The notes under the pieces are model-generated. The model was not told the DNA's origin. It did no database searches and saw only the letters and a list, made by a program, of their open reading frames with translations. This document shows positions 1-12,035 of a DNA stretch of 64,000 nucleotides, piece after piece; the first letter of the stretch is position 1, and the number at the start of each line of letters is the position of its first letter. A program made the translations under genes and the position numbers. This DNA is from Plazaster borealis. Taxonomy: Eukaryota; Echinodermata; Asteroidea; Forcipulatida; Labidiasteridae. The stretch is taken from the NCBI GenBank assembly GCA_021014325.1, contig CM037472.1, forward strand, positions 2,046,001-2,110,000. The letters run 5' to 3'.

Positions 1-545
1 TCAAATGAACTCCTTCAGCAAACTCTTAGAGGCGCACTGTACAAAATGTGAAACACTGTTATCTTCTCACAGTATAATGGCAGTATTGCAGGACACCAAA
101 TGTCATACAAGAAGATGACAAAATAGAAGGACCAACCATCCATTATGTTTACAAAAAGTGACTTGGAACATTTTAGGGCATTTCACTGAAGACAAGAAGC
201 TAATTTGCATTTTGTGCTCTAAACTCTTGCATAGAATTGTAAAAAGTTTTTAAAAAATCACCTCCCATTCCTTCACACTCAAAGTTGATACAGTAGGTCC
301 AAGAGCTTTTCAATTGCCATATTTGAGTAGAGTAACTACAAGGTATTTATTTCTTTCATATAATTTCATAGCATTGTTCCTGCTCTTCATTCTTAGGGTA
401 TTGATGGGTCTGCGTTCTCCCTTAATAACAGCAGTCCGCTGGCCAAATGCTAATTAAAACACTTTGACCAGTCGTTATTCTCTCCAAGTGGTCCAGCTGG
501 CTAGTTCAGTGTTGTAAAGCATTCCTATTTTATATCAAGTATAAT
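1..545 (+). repeat. 3' flank of a GPCR unit lying off the left edge
   Basis: This stretch aligns in the same orientation with the sequence downstream of exon 2 in copy 1 (about 10,866-11,410), copy 2 (about 23,160-23,720) and copy 3 (about 34,320-34,890). It includes the shared lines beginning tcaaatgaactc and the run through tggtccagctggctagttca. Since no exon 2 precedes it inside the window, a further GPCR copy probably lies just to the left. It has no coding content of its own. Confidence 0.8.
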
Positions 546-1348
546 AATAATAAGACTTGTAATGCGCACATACACTCTAAAAACTAAAGTGTTGTATTTT
601 AACATTTTCAAAGTGTTACTGCCCAAACAACATTTAAAATGTTGGAAATTGCGAGTCCAACTTTTATTAATGTTAAATCAACCAAATACAAGGAGAGTCA
701 TTTAACAGTTTGTAAGTGTTAATCATTTTTCCTGCATGAGCGCATGCGCAACAGAGGCTCGACGTTGCTGTAAACTTTCGTCGAATCATCATCGGGGAAT
801 CGCCGGACATCCTGATCATCAGTCAGAAATAACAGTTGAAAGGTAGGATTTTTAATACTCGTGTATAAACAGTGCACGCCTGGATGTTAATTTTACTTGT
901 ATATCATGCCAAACTCTGTGCATTTCACAAACTCTTTCAGTGTATGGTCGAAGTATTGCCGGCATTAATTACATGTAGGGCTATTGCGTTATGTACCGTA
1001 TACAGTCCTTGGTGTAGTAAAAAGTAGTGGCCTATTTTGGTGACCGTATATCAAAATGAGGAATGTGACCCACAGTACACAACTTGAGATACTGATAATA
1101 GATTTACATTAACTATTAGTAATAAGGTTCCCCTAATGATACATTAACATTATAAGTAATTAAATAATAGTAATAAGGAGCCCTTAAATTTAATCATCTG
1201 AGCGAACACAAAATGCATAAGCCATAAGAAGTTACGACGTCATGTTCGTGACCGACCATCCATGCTACACTTTACAGTGACATGACTAAAATGTCCAACC
1301 CGTTTGTATTTTTATTTTTACGCACGACACAATGGATCCTCGCAAACC

Positions 1349-2194
1349 GGTAGGGGAGATGCGGGAGAGTTGAGCCATTTTTTACATTTTGCACCATTCT
1401 GCAGAGATGAAATGTAGGATCCCCTAACTAAATGTTTTAAGTAAAGCTTTAGAGTGTTGACTTACTTAGCATAAAATAATAATTGAACCAACTGCTATTG
1501 TTTATTCACGGGATATGCTTGAAAAAAAATGACAAAGTGGTTCAACTCTCCCCGGACTATGGGTAAGTTGAGCCACCAGTGTGGGTAAGTTAAACCACCA
1601 CAATAATCAATGGGACTTTGGAAATCAGAAAATAATTTTCTGAAATTGGTTTATCCATGGTAAAAGTGAAATGTACTCATAATTGTAATAATACTTTGAT
1701 CCAATCTGGCATTTTAAAACTATTCCCAACAATTTTCTTAATGAATTCTGAAAAATTATATTTTATCATGGCTATTTCCTATGTTCAACTCTCCCAATGC
1801 TCATTGGCTCAACTCTCCTATAAGAGAGCCATTTTGACATGTGACTTGATTTTGATTTATAACAATCGAATTAGATCCAATTAAAATTACCATAATAAAC
1901 AACAATATTTAGGCTATATATTAGACACATTATCACTATATTCATTGCTAAACATGTAAGTAATAGAAAAGGTCTTATCTGGAGTTCCAAAATTCACTTT
2001 TTAGTGGAATTTAGATGTTCTTGTCACCCCCACTTTGAGCACTTATCTCTCACATTCTCTGTTGTAGCCAAAAAGAAAGTTTGGTTAGACACTACCAACA
2101 GAGGGCATATGGACTCGACCACTCTATGGGATAGTGGTGTTTTGGGGGTGGGTCAACTCTTCGTATGGCTCAACTCTCCCGCATCTCCCCTACC
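1349..2194. mobile_element. Nested element with perfect 29-bp terminal inverted repeats
   Basis: The left 29 bp (1,349-1,377, starting GGTAGGGGAGATGCGGGAGA) and the right 29 bp (2,166-2,194) are exact reverse complements. The inner ends sit next to TA on both sides, compatible with a TA target duplication. The interior repeats the motif caactctccc / gggtaagttgagccacc several times. It has no transposase and reads as a non-autonomous element inside the larger one. Confidence 0.8.
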
Positions 2195-2789
2195 AGAGAT
2201 TTCCAAACATGGTCACTTTATACTCTCTGTGAATGCCATACATTATCGTTAGCTCACATGTTGTTTACCAAACTACTGCCACAATTTAGAGAAGGTCATG
2301 ACCTTTCCAACGCCGACAATGGCCGAACGGTGTTCTGAGTGATTTGCGCATTGCGCAACCAAGGTATTGCATTAAAGTGTGATGGCATTTGAAATATTAA
2401 TTATTATTTTGTCTCGGGAGTTGTTGACAACCAACATTTACTTCTTATTTAAATCCATAAAAAACTGTTAATTTTAAACATTTAGAATTTGATGAAGGGA
2501 AGAAAATAGCAACAAAGATAAAGAATAACTAAAGATTTTTCATGTTTCTGCTTCTGCTTCTGCTTGCAGAATCATGCTTCATCAGTACCGGTAGTGATAT
2601 GATGGATTTCTTTCGTGAACCTGCAACCTATACAATAGAAAAAATTGTGTAAGTATGATTGTACTTGCTGTCAAGCTTTCCTCAGTGGTTTTAGGTACAT
2701 ATGGGTTTTAAGCGTTATATGTTTGTCAAATTATTCTACAGAGAAATTTGTTGAAGTATTTTCCTCATCTCCATAGTGCACATGTACTG

Positions 2790-2915
2790 TATGATGGCCC
2801 TAGACTTGTTGTATAATACAGCAAGTCAAATAATACTGAGCGCTTTGATACGCCCATTGGGATGTTTAAAAGCGCTATATAAGAACAAGTATTATTATAA
2901 TATTATTATTATTGT
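2790..2915 (+). mobile_element. Possible LINE 3' tail
   Basis: The text ending ...aaaagcgctatataagaacaagt followed by a run of tattat/attatt units resembles the 3' end of many invertebrate non-LTR retrotransposons (a gcgctatataa motif before a short AT tail). No reverse transcriptase is visible upstream, so at most it is a severely 5'-truncated copy. Confidence 0.3.
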
Positions 2916-3097
2916 AAAGTGTGATCAGGGTGGATGCTTGTGCTCCCTTGGAATATTCTAATTACATAGGCTGGTTATCAGATTTTGACCCAGGATGTGT
3001 ACATAGATCAAAAATATGTTGCCAATTTGTTTAACTATTAATGTTATTTTCAGGTTGGTGCTAATGTAGGAGACTTCTTAAGAGAGCAGAAACATTA

Positions 3098-3276
3098 GCG
3101 CACTCAACCATTTCTTCTGTGCCTGGGAAGTCGTGCCTCTCCATCACAGTTTGTTGTGATAGTGGACAGACAGGCAATACCATGTGGATTTGACATCACT
3201 ACTGCAGTGGACAAGGTTCCAGTTCGTGTAAACGAGATAATGACAAGCATCACAGCACGCTCTCTTTCAAAGTAGG
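3098..3276 (+). pseudogene. Short protein relic inside the 5 kb element
   Basis: One frame from about 3,098 to the stop at 3,274-3,276 reads TQPFLLCLGSRASPSQ followed by FVVIVDRQAIPCGFDITTAV and about 25 further residues. The VDRQAIPCG...AVDK segment looks like real protein, and I recall similar segments in uncharacterised, repeat-associated invertebrate and fish proteins. I cannot name the family. There is no good start codon and a stop lies just upstream. It is probably the decayed last exon of a gene carried by the element. Confidence 0.3.
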
Positions 3277-3486
3277 CTACATCCCATAAAGAATCAAATA
3301 AAGTATGGGTTTTATGTTTCAAATTATCGCATTTGAATATGTCATTGAAAGTAGTTTCCAAAAGCAGTTTTAAATCTTCTCTGGACTCGTGTTTGTGGCT
3401 AGTTAAGAAATTTTAAAAGAACGCAAAGGGCACATTTATGATAGCACACAATTGAGGTGGTTTTTAACGTTAACAACTTTGCCCAG

Positions 3487-3663
3487 TGGGCCAATTTCAT
3501 AGAGCTGCTTTATCAGGAAATACTGCTGAACAAATATCCGTTCAGCACAAATAAGCAGTGAACCAGTTAAAAAATGAGCACATGCACTGTAATATGGTGA
3601 TGAGGCTGGTAACCTCTTTTTGCTAAGCAAAAAAACCTTTTGTGCTTAAGCAGCTCTATGAAG
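3487..3663. repeat. Foldback element of the CCAATTTCATAGAGCT family
   Basis: It begins gggccaatttcatagagctg and ends cttaagcagctctatgaag, an inverted pair about 175 bp apart. The same ends occur at 4,377-4,615, 15,620-15,793, 24,838-25,011 and, in part, at 18,340, 36,840 and 52,128. No coding content. Confidence 0.7.
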
Positions 3664-4376
3664 TCTGCCTGGTATGTTCATGTATCAATTACATTTTAAA
3701 TTTTAAAGGTCACATTGATAACATTGAAAATTGTTTAAATTGAAACATGAGTACAGATTTACAATTGCACAGTGTGGGGAGGTTTATATACCCAGTGCAA
3801 GAACTTTAGCATTATCATTACAAAATATGAGGTTTTTATTGTCAACCTTGAATTGTTCAAATTTCTGACAACACAAAATCAAAGTTCTTCTTGTTTTCTA
3901 TATCTAAACAGAGCACACACTGTGTTAAGCAAAATTGAGGGGTTTCTCACTAACCTTGAACAGAGCAAGCGATTGGATAAATTCAACTTGGTTCTTATAA
4001 GTATAGAACAGAGAATTACATGTTAACTAATTTGCATTGTTTGTTGTAAATCATTGAATTGCTAAAAAAGGGTTAGATTAGTTGATTTTTTTGAAGTGCC
4101 GTAATTAAATTGTTATACAAGGGTTGCCACTGTTTTAACTAATAATAGTAATAGGTGGCTTAAACGATTTTAGTTAATGCCTCGAGGAAAAGTATGGTAA
4201 TTTATTGCTGTAAAAAAGCATCGATCATGCATTTCATATCTCATTACATTTTTGGGGGGTTCATTGCCACCAATTATTCACACTTATTTAAAATATAGGA
4301 TGTACATTTAAGTTTAAATATTGATTTATGTGCAATAGATTTTAAACTAATTTCAAACGAATTTTAATTGACATCT

Positions 4377-4615
4377 GGGTCCAATTTCATAGAGCTAAGC
4401 ACAAAAATTTGCTTAGCATGAAATTTCTTCCTTGATAAAAAAAGGATTACTAACCAAATGTCCATGTGATTTTCAGGATAAGCAAACAACAGCTGAATAC
4501 CAGTAACAAGCAATATGCAACACATGGAAATTTGGGTGGTAATCCTGTTTTTATCAAGAAAGAAATTTCATGCTAAGCAAATTGTTGTGCTTAGCAGCTC
4601 TATGAAATTGGGTCC
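4377..4615. repeat. Foldback element of the CCAATTTCATAGAGCT family, well preserved
   Basis: The ends CCAATTTCATAGAGCT and AGCTCTATGAAATTGG are exact reverse complements. The inverted arms extend inward through the aaatttgcttagcatgaaat segment and the gataaaaa/tttttatc segment. At about 235 bp it could fold into one long hairpin. It is the cleanest family member here. Confidence 0.8.
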
Positions 4616-5042
4616 TGGGCCTAAGTTATGGCTCTGCTTACCATAACCAAAATCGCTGCTTACTGTAGCAGGGCAATATATGCTTAACAAAAGCGTACTT
4701 CACAAAATAGCGAGGAATTTTTGCTTGCGCGCATGCGAATTTCATATTATTAAGCTCACAGTACAATGCTACCGCAGACATTCAGTGCTTACACTGTAAG
4801 CAGAGAGTGACTGTAAGTGTAAAATTCCACGGTAAGCAGAGCCTTGAAGTTGTGCCCTGTTGATTTAGAAATGTTTACAGTTTGGAATTTCAAGATTTGA
4901 TAATCTTGTCTTTTTAATGCAAAATAAAATACCTTCCTCTGACTTATTATATTTTGTCCTTGTGTAATTGATCTTTACATGTACATGCAGTTTATAAAAG
5001 ATGGATATTAATTTTTTACATTAAAAATGTACACAGTAATTT

Positions 5043-5530
5043 AACAAAAGGGTAGCCAGTTAATTGTTTTAAAATTTCAAAGCATTGAATCCCAACAGTA
5101 TCCATTTTGGTAAAAGGGTAATCAAAATGTTGTTTTCACATTTTCAAAGGGTTGAATCCCACCCCCACCCCCCCCCCTCCAACACTATCCAATTGGTAAA
5201 TAGATCATCAAATTGTTGTTTTAACACTTTGAAAGGGTTGGATCCCAACACTTTCTCAACATACTCGAATAAGTGAAAGGGTCATAAAATGGTTGGATTG
5301 ACATTTTCAAGGGGTTGCATCCAACACTTTCTCAACCCTATCTAATTGGTATACGGGTCATTGAATGGTTGGTTTAACATTTGCAGAGAGTCTGAAACCA
5401 ACACTTTTTTAACACTTTACAAAGTGTTGGAACCGTCACATTTTCGAAAGGGTTGATTCAACAATTAAAGTGTTGTCATGCTCACCACACTTAGCAAGTG
5501 TTGAATTTAACATTTATAAAGTTGAATTTA
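5043..5530. repeat. Subterminal tandem repeats of the 5 kb element
   Basis: About 50-60 bp degenerate units built on 'cattttcaaagggttgaatccaacactttctcaac' variants repeat some eight times before the right terminal repeat. The left end (590-720) has related units in the opposite sense. A C-run sits near 5,160-5,178. The arrangement suggests transposase-binding subterminal repeats, which is inference. Confidence 0.6.
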
Positions 5531-5551
5531 ACACTTCAGTTTTTAGAGTGT

Positions 5552-6852
5552 ATGAACTAGTATAAACCTGGCAGACTAGTGGGTCAACAAGCAGACCTGT
5601 AACTTTGTTTTTACAAACAAAGAGAGGAAACTGTCTGGTACACAAAACTTTGCACAGTGTTTTTCAATTTTCTATGGCACCAAAAAGGGGGAAAAAAGGG
5701 CTTCAGGGGGGGGGGGGCGCCTCCCACAATAAATAAATAAAACAGCGGGGCTAATAGAAATCACACTTAAATTAGAATTGAGAGTAGTGCAGGGAGCTCG
5801 AGCTGGAGTGTCAAACCAAAAGTGAACTCAAATACAGAAAGAAAGAGGGCTTCGCCTCGAAAATGAAACTGTGACCAACGCCCCACTCTCTGGAGAGAGG
5901 TTTTACACCATTTTACACATTCCAAAATTGGCTAGGTGAGTAATAACACAAAGCAATCAACAAAAGAATTACCCAAAGGGAAAGTACGTCAAATGTCTAA
6001 GGTATATATGCAAATAAACCGTGGTTGTGTTAAACTTATACAAGTCGGTGCTCATTACTGCACCATGAAATATGACAAAGTTGCTTGAATTAATACAAAA
6101 ATACATTCATCCTTTTTGGTGACAGTGATCAGTTTCATGTTGAGTGTCTATGGTCACAATCCTTTAATCACCCACACAATTTCCACAATGCCTATCTTTG
6201 CCTTGTTTGGTGGATTATTGTTGGAGAACCTCAAGCCATTGAAGCCATAGTTCCTTTGAGCAACCCCATGTCTTAATGAGCCTGGATTGACCTCCTCATG
6301 AATAATGATTATCAGGTTTACAAGAATCTATTTTTTATAACTACCTTCAACAGACCCTTACAGCATTACCGCTAAAAAAAAAACGGTACCAGTGTAAATA
6401 CCTCTTGTTTATTTTTGCATTCTTCCCTTATTTTCGGGCATTTCTTGGCAGAAACTAATTGAATTCATTTGATAAATTAAATTTTATATTGCAATTTCTG
6501 AAGAAAGTCAAGTTCAAAATCAAAGGCTACCTTTACCTGCAATATAGAATTGTTCTTATTTACAATCTGCCCTATAAAATGTTGTGTTTCAATCAAATGC
6601 TATTGACGTTGCTCAACTCTCTTCTTGTACCTTGACGATAGATCAAGATATAAAGTCAGTCAATTCCTAACCATTGTATCACAGACTAAACCTAGTGTAG
6701 CCGACAGCAGCCTGGGTATTTGGTGTTTCTTTACAAACGAACTCTACAATTATACAACCAAGCAACTTTATCTCAATCTTTTGAAACTGACTCAAGATAA
6801 AAGTGAGTTAGGATAGCGCGCCAAAAAGTGTCACTAACTAGACATTGTCGTC
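5552..6852 (+). other. Flank and 5' region of GPCR copy 1
   Basis: Positions 5,552-5,710 resume the 3' flank of the off-window copy. A G-run lies at 5,707-5,718. Positions 5,725-6,080 match 35,775-36,117 and, in part, 39,045-39,140. From about 6,420 the sequence matches the 5' regions of copies 2 (18,400-18,823), 3 (25,060-25,627) and 4 (37,010-37,426). The block directly before the ATG (agttaggatagcgc ... actagacattgtc) is shared by copies 1-4 and is the likely 5' UTR. Confidence 0.7.
6649..6655 (+). promoter_or_regulatory. Candidate TATA box of GPCR copy 1
   Basis: TATAAAG sits about 200 bp before the ATG in the conserved 5' block. The same heptamer is at 18,641-18,647 in copy 2. Copy 4 has CATAAAG, and copies 3 and 5 lack it. 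It fits a TATA box by sequence and position only. Confidence 0.3.
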
Positions 6853-7552
6853 ATGGAGCAGCTTAACCTCTCTGAAGCATCAGTCCCAAGTATTGAAGAA
6901 ACACCGAGTGTTGGAGACTCAACGACAGGAGACAGCGATGCTTTCACCAAATTCATCTTATCTCTCTACTGCATGATCTGCGTGGTTGGTATCTCTGGTA
7001 ACTTACTGGTTGCCATCGTACTCCTCCGTGTGCCGTCCCTGCGGTCTAATACCAGTGATTTCTTAGTGCATCTCTCCATTGTAGATTTCATGATCTGTCT
7101 TCTGGTCTTCCCATATTTCCTGGCATCTAGACCCAACTCTACTCCGAACCCCGGGTTCTTTGGTGAGGTTTGGTGTCACTTTACACTTCCGGGTTCCTGT
7201 TTTGGTTCTTCACAATGACGTCAGTCTTGGGTTTGACGGCGGTCAATTTGGAGCGATATCGTTTACCCACACAAATACAAGAAGGTGTTCTCAAAACAAA
7301 ATAAATACATGATGATTGCTGTTTGTTGGATGTTTGGAGTTCTTACAAGATTTGAACTATTGCTTTTGTTCGAAGAAGATGAAGTAGTGGGATGTCATTT
7401 TAAAGGCTGGTCTAACGGAGGAGCTAAGGCAGCATTTGGCTTGTACACTTTCACAGTCAACTTCTTTGCTCCATTCATTGTGATGTTTTTCGCGCAGCTG
7501 AAAGTTATCTCAGCGCTCAACACACAAGTAAAGATATTAACTGCTCGAACAG
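6853..7552 (+). pseudogene. GPCR copy 1, exon 1 (TM1-TM5), frameshifted
   Basis: This is exon 1 of a class A GPCR. It starts MEQLNLSEASVPSIEET and has the GN motif of TM1, the SIVDF motif of TM2 and the ECL2 cysteine. It ends at the donor ACAG|GTTAGT, phase 1. Compared with copy 5 there is a 1-base deletion at about 7,177-7,180 (tgtcac for tgtcgag), giving a stop at 7,216-7,218. A second deletion of 8 bases near 7,258-7,262 removes the YVAI codons. Together they are -9, so the frame is restored and reads on from FSKQNKYMMIAVCWM to TARTG. The ERY region lies out of frame. Either it is a pseudogene, or the first indel is an assembly error on top of a real small deletion. Confidence 0.8.
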
Positions 7553-7564
7553 GTTAGTTATTAA

Positions 7565-8795
7565 TTAATGTGTAAACACCAGCAATCGTAGACCCTCCTT
7601 TGTTCAACTCACTGTGATAGCAACCTTGGACCTATTGTCCCTTTTGTTATAGGTCCACGGTTTGAATGTGGATACCTGCTGGGATCCAGTTTGTGGGATA
7701 CTGCTAATGTTGTTCTATTAAAAAATCCTCAGTACAGTCATTATCTGGCCAGATTTAGATATTCAGCTCATAAACTACTCGTAGAAACAGGAAGGTACAT
7801 CGGTTTAGAATTTTTGTCCTCATTGTATGGAAGACGTGGAAACAGAAATGCACTTTGTATGTTCTTGTCCGATGTAAAACTTTTTGAGAAAAAACATGTA
7901 TGATGCTGTTTGCAAAAGTAGTGCAGAATTTAGTATCTTATAGGAAAGAGACAATTTTTTTTTTTAATGACCTCTCAGGAAAAAGGTATTGTGTATTGCT
8001 TAGCCAAGATGTCTGCAAAGTTAAAGGAAATCAATGTTTAAAATAATTAGTTTAACATTGATGCCATTTGCTAACTCCTCAGTCATGATGTAAACTGCAA
8101 TTTGTATTATTTTAATATTGTTGTAACCCTTCCCCAGGGTAATGGGGTATGTTCCTTTTGGAATAAAACATTCGCTTTTCTAAAGAATTCCCTTTTGGGG
8201 TCCAGGTTGAACAAAGAGTTCCCTGGTGGGGACCATTGTTCCATTGTGTAAAAGACCCCACAAGGGCACTCCCATAACCTCACACACAAACACACAATTA
8301 TGTAAACGCTTGCAATCGGGGACCTCCTATTGTCCCTCTTTTGTTTGTACTCCCAATGGTTTTGTACACACTTTCCAACTGGGGACCTTTCTCAACGGAT
8401 ACCCCGTTGTCCTCTTTTGTTATAGGTCCCCGGTTTGAATTTGTACACCAACCCCGCAAACACACAAGTGTGTAAACACCGGCAATCGTGGACCCTCCTT
8501 TGATCAACTCTTTGTGATATCAACCGTGGACCACAGTGTTTTCCTTTGTGGTAGCAACCGTGGACCTATTGTCCCTTTTGTTATAGGTCCACTGTTTGAA
8601 AGATACCTACCCACACACATGTAAACACCTGCAATCGTGGACCCTCCTTTGTTCAACTCTTTTTTATAGCAACCATGGACCACAATGTTTTCCTTTGTGA
8701 TAGCAACCGTGGACCTATTGTCCCTTTTGCTATAGGTCCACGGTTTGAATGTAGATACACTGTACCTACCCACACACACACACACAAAATGGAGG
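7565..8795 (+). repeat. Hairpin-cassette array in the intron of copy 1
   Basis: Modules separated by cacaca runs each begin near tgtaaacac and are closed by inverted arms. Type A has ACCGTGGACCTAT / ATAGGTCCACGGT (8,706-8,718 and 8,732-8,744). Type D has CGGGGACCT / AGGTCCCCG (8,317-8,325 and 8,424-8,432). Type C lies at about 8,140-8,285 (ggggtcc ... gaccccac). A partial type A lies right after exon 1 (7,565-7,690). Positions 7,691-8,135 hold no recognisable feature. Confidence 0.75.
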
Positions 8796-10140
8796 GGCAT
8801 TACAATAAGTAAACAGTTGTACGCAAATCAAACCCCAACAAATATTAAACTGTTGGAAAGGGTAGAAAATTCTCTTTTTTTCTCAGATATAATTGACACA
8901 TGTTTCATAATTCATGTCAATAGTACAATGCAGGAAAATAGTGGCAGACAAATTTAGTTTCATATTCAAGTTATAAAACAAAATAGTAGCCCGACAAATG
9001 CTGTAATAAGAGTATTATATTGGGATTGTTCGTTTTATAAGCTTCAAAATGGTGTATAATCTGTCCTAAAACACAAAGCAGCTTACCGAAATGAGACCTT
9101 TTATGAAGTTGAAAATATTTGCCATTTGATAACAAAGTGTCGAGAAAACACACACTATACAAGGCAATCACACGTAAACAAAAACATGTCCAGAGCAACA
9201 ATTTCCCTGATTTAACTTGATGGGTTCATAACATTGTAAATACGAGCCATACCGTCCTAAATACAAGGAATAGAAACAGGTACATACAAAGTTACAAGAC
9301 AGATTGCTTTCAATTTCATAGATTTTTGTAGCTCAAAATCTGTATCAAATCACCTTTATTCTAAGCTTCACGACGAGTTGTTTATCAGTAATTCTTCCCG
9401 CAGTACTGCCTAAAACTCCTGGTGTTTTTGCCTCTAAAAAGGTCAAAAGTTCACAGAAAAATGATATCAGATGCAGAAAAACATGGCTGACAAACACAGC
9501 ATGACAACATGAAGGCTGATGGGATAACTACATGTACATATATAAGGGCAATAAGAATAAATCAATGATGCAGTGTTTTTGAGTTGTAAAGTAGCTACGT
9601 GATTATCCATAGCTCGGCAGATATGGGTTTAATAGCCTAATTCCAGTCCCTATTTTGACATACAATGTGTTTTGGTCTCCCATCAACATGAAGGGGACTT
9701 TGGACAAGGTTGCCTTAACTGACAAGTGACCCTTGACCTCTTTAAATATCTAATCATACATAATTATGAATTCAAAATGAAGAATAATGAATCAAGAATC
9801 TTGAATCATGATTTATGAACCTTAATTCATGAGACATGAATCATTTCATCTCCTGTAACATCACAAACACTGAAATTCTAGTTAATTTTCCAGGCTTTTT
9901 CTCTGCAAAATGTATCTAAAAGTACAGCATAATAGCAATCTAATTGGCTGGGGTTTGCGCTCTACGTGGTGCTTTAGTTAAATGATAACTTCCCCAAACC
10001 TGCAGCAACAATAAATCCATGGGAATCCTGAGTTGTATTCAAAACCACAGTTAATTGGTAACAACTTTGTATGATTTCTGTATTTCTGAGCAACATTCAA
10101 CAATTATACATTTATATGATGGTTTCTCTGTTTATTTCAG
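8796..10140 (+). other. Remainder of the intron of copy 1
   Basis: This intron sequence is shared with copy 2 (20,265-22,387) and copy 3 (29,680-33,608) and contains no gene. The last 600 bp, from the tccatagctcggcagatatggg line to the acceptor, are also partly shared with copies 4 and 5. The acceptor is ctgtttatttcag|CC. Confidence 0.7.
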
Positions 10141-10499
10141 CCTCTTTGGGTTTAAATCCAAGCGACCAGCGTGAGATGTGGCAACTCCGAGCCTCCCAGA
10201 CCCTGGTGAAGACACTCCTGGCCTGCGTCATAACATTCGGTGTGTGCTGGATTCCAAACCAAGTCTGGTACCTGCTTTATAATTTTGGTGTTCCAATGGC
10301 TCCAGGTAGACCTTTCCACCACATCACTGTCATCTTGTCCGTGGGTAATTCCTGTGTGAATCCAGTCATTTACACCATGACCAACAAGCCGTTCCGTAAA
10401 GGGATCAGGGAGCTTTTTTGTAAGCAGCGGGATGCGAACCAGGTGGTTGATGGAGTAGCAACCGGCACTGTGTCTCAGACCATTTCTACTGCCCAATAG
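10141..10499 (+). pseudogene. GPCR copy 1, exon 2 (TM6-TM7 and tail)
   Basis: Exon 2 is open from the acceptor to the TAG at 10,497-10,499. It begins SLGLNPSDQREMWQL after the split Ala codon. It carries the TM6 motif CWIPNQ, the TM7 motif NPVIY, the helix-8 start KPFRKGIRELF and the tail cysteine (FCKQRD). On its own it is undamaged, but it belongs to a gene whose first exon is frameshifted, so it is marked as part of a probable pseudogene. Confidence 0.85.
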
Positions 10500-11998
10500 A
10501 GAAAGACTTCGATAAAAATGAATCCTCAGCAGAAACAATGCCTGTACAGTTTCTGTTGTACAACGAAAGCACATCGCACCAGACAAGTCTTGAAAATCAG
10601 AGTAGACAAATCTTCTCCCAGGTGTTTTGGTCAATATTTCAGACAATTCAAAAACCTTGCTATTGTTTTCACAAAATAATAATGTTGTTCTGGTTGTTAA
10701 TTCACAACATTCCGATGTGACATCGTTCTCACTTTCCATTGCCATTGTTTTCAGAAATAATGTTCTTAACTTGTTAATTTAAAACAGTCTGATATGACGT
10801 TTAACATGCACCAATGGTTTGTCAAGTTAAAATGTTTTTAAAATCACGTTAAATGAGGCACGCTAACCAAATGAACTCTTTCGGCAAACTCTTACAGGCA
10901 CACTGTACAAAATGTGAAACACTGTTATCTTCTCACAGTATCATGGCAGTTTTATACATGTAGGACACCAAATGTCATATAGGAAGATGACTTGTGTTTT
11001 TTTTCAGACAAAATAGAAAGAATAATCATCTATTATGTTTACAAAAAGTGACTAGGAACATTTTAGGGCATTTTATTGAAGGCAAGAAGCTAATTTGCAT
11101 TTCGTGCTCCAAATTCTTGCAAAGAATTGTGAAAATAACCTCCCATTCCTTCACACTCATAGTTGATATAGAAGGTCTAAGAGCTTTCCAAATGCCATAT
11201 TTGAGTAGAGTAACTACAAGGTATTTATTTCTTTCATACAATTTCATAGCATTGTTCTGGCTCTTCATTCTTAGGATATTGATGGTTCGCAATTTCCCTT
11301 GATAACAGTAGTCCGCTGGCCAAGTGCTAATTAAAACACTTTGACCAGTTGTTATTCTCTCCAAGTGGTCCGGGTGGCTAGTTCAGTGTTTAAAAGCATT
11401 TCTATTTTATATGAATTATGAACAAGTATAAACCTGGCAGACTAGTGGGTCAACAAGCAGACCTGTAACTTTGTTTTTGCAAACAAGAAGAGGAAACCGT
11501 CCAGGTACACAAAACTTTGCAGTGTTTTTCAATTTTCTATGGCACCAAAAAGGGGGAAAAAAGGCAATCAAAACATCTGCTGTAAAGTCACAAGCTAAAT
11601 TGTCCCACTGGCTAGTCACTAGAAGTGAAGAGCAAACTCTGTATCTCTATGGGGAACACCGATTATCAAGGCCCAAAGGATTATGCACTTTCAGGGTTTG
11701 AAATCATCTACACTGGACCACAGGCCTGAGGCCAATGATTTTAGCATCGAGCCAGTAAACTCCTAACCAAACAAGTCCTGCACTCTTGTGTCTTTCAATT
11801 GAACAACAAGTTTGTTTGCCAAAGGGTCCTAAAGACATCCTTTCATTAATTTAACTGGATGTCATTCACAGTAAAGCTGATACTATGATACATGTACTTA
11901 CTATTAACCCATATGACAAATGAGATTAATCTTCTCTTATTGCTTCTTCAAATAAAAACAGTTTATAAGCTCAACTTTGCAGAAGTTGTTTCCTCATT
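10500..11998 (+). repeat. 3' flank of GPCR copy 1
   Basis: It aligns with 22,747-24,315 and 33,968-35,490. It contains the 1-545 sequence, the 'cctggcagactagtgggtc' line and the 'ccacaggcctgaggccag' line. There are no coding sequences; short frames across it are not conserved between copies. It could include the 3' UTR. Confidence 0.75.
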
Positions 11999-12035
11999 AG
12001 CTGTTTCGCGCAGCGTAGCGCGCTGCGAAACAGCT
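11999..12035. repeat. Perfectible hairpin at the element's left end
   Basis: AGCTGTTTCGCGCAGCG and CGCTGCGAAACAGCT form inverted arms around a short centre. The same gaaacagct arm recurs at 13,684-13,693 and, inverted, at 14,251-14,260, so it marks element ends. Confidence 0.75.

Larger units (their letters stand above)
570..5551. mobile_element. 5 kb DNA-transposon-like element with ACACTCTAAAAACT inverted ends
   Basis: The left end reads ACACTCTAAAAACTAAAGTG and the right end is its reverse complement with one change, so about 22 bp of terminal inverted repeat. Other GPCR flanks show the uninterrupted site (for example 23,715-23,745), and the flank resumes at 5,552 with atgaactagtataaacc. 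No long transposase frame is visible. Both ends carry subterminal copies of a motif around gttgaatcc and aacactt. The element contains other repeats (1,349-2,194; 3,487-3,663; 4,377-4,615) and one short protein relic near 3,100-3,276. The superfamily is not determined. Confidence 0.75.

Noticed and set aside
8500..8560. CACAGTG-like words near CA runs as V(D)J-type recombination signals
   Set aside because: No matching nonamer at 12 or 23 bases, and the words are not at module edges.
10152..10745. 197-codon minus-strand frame over GPCR exon 2
   Set aside because: It is a shadow of the conserved + strand exon; conservation follows the + strand codons.
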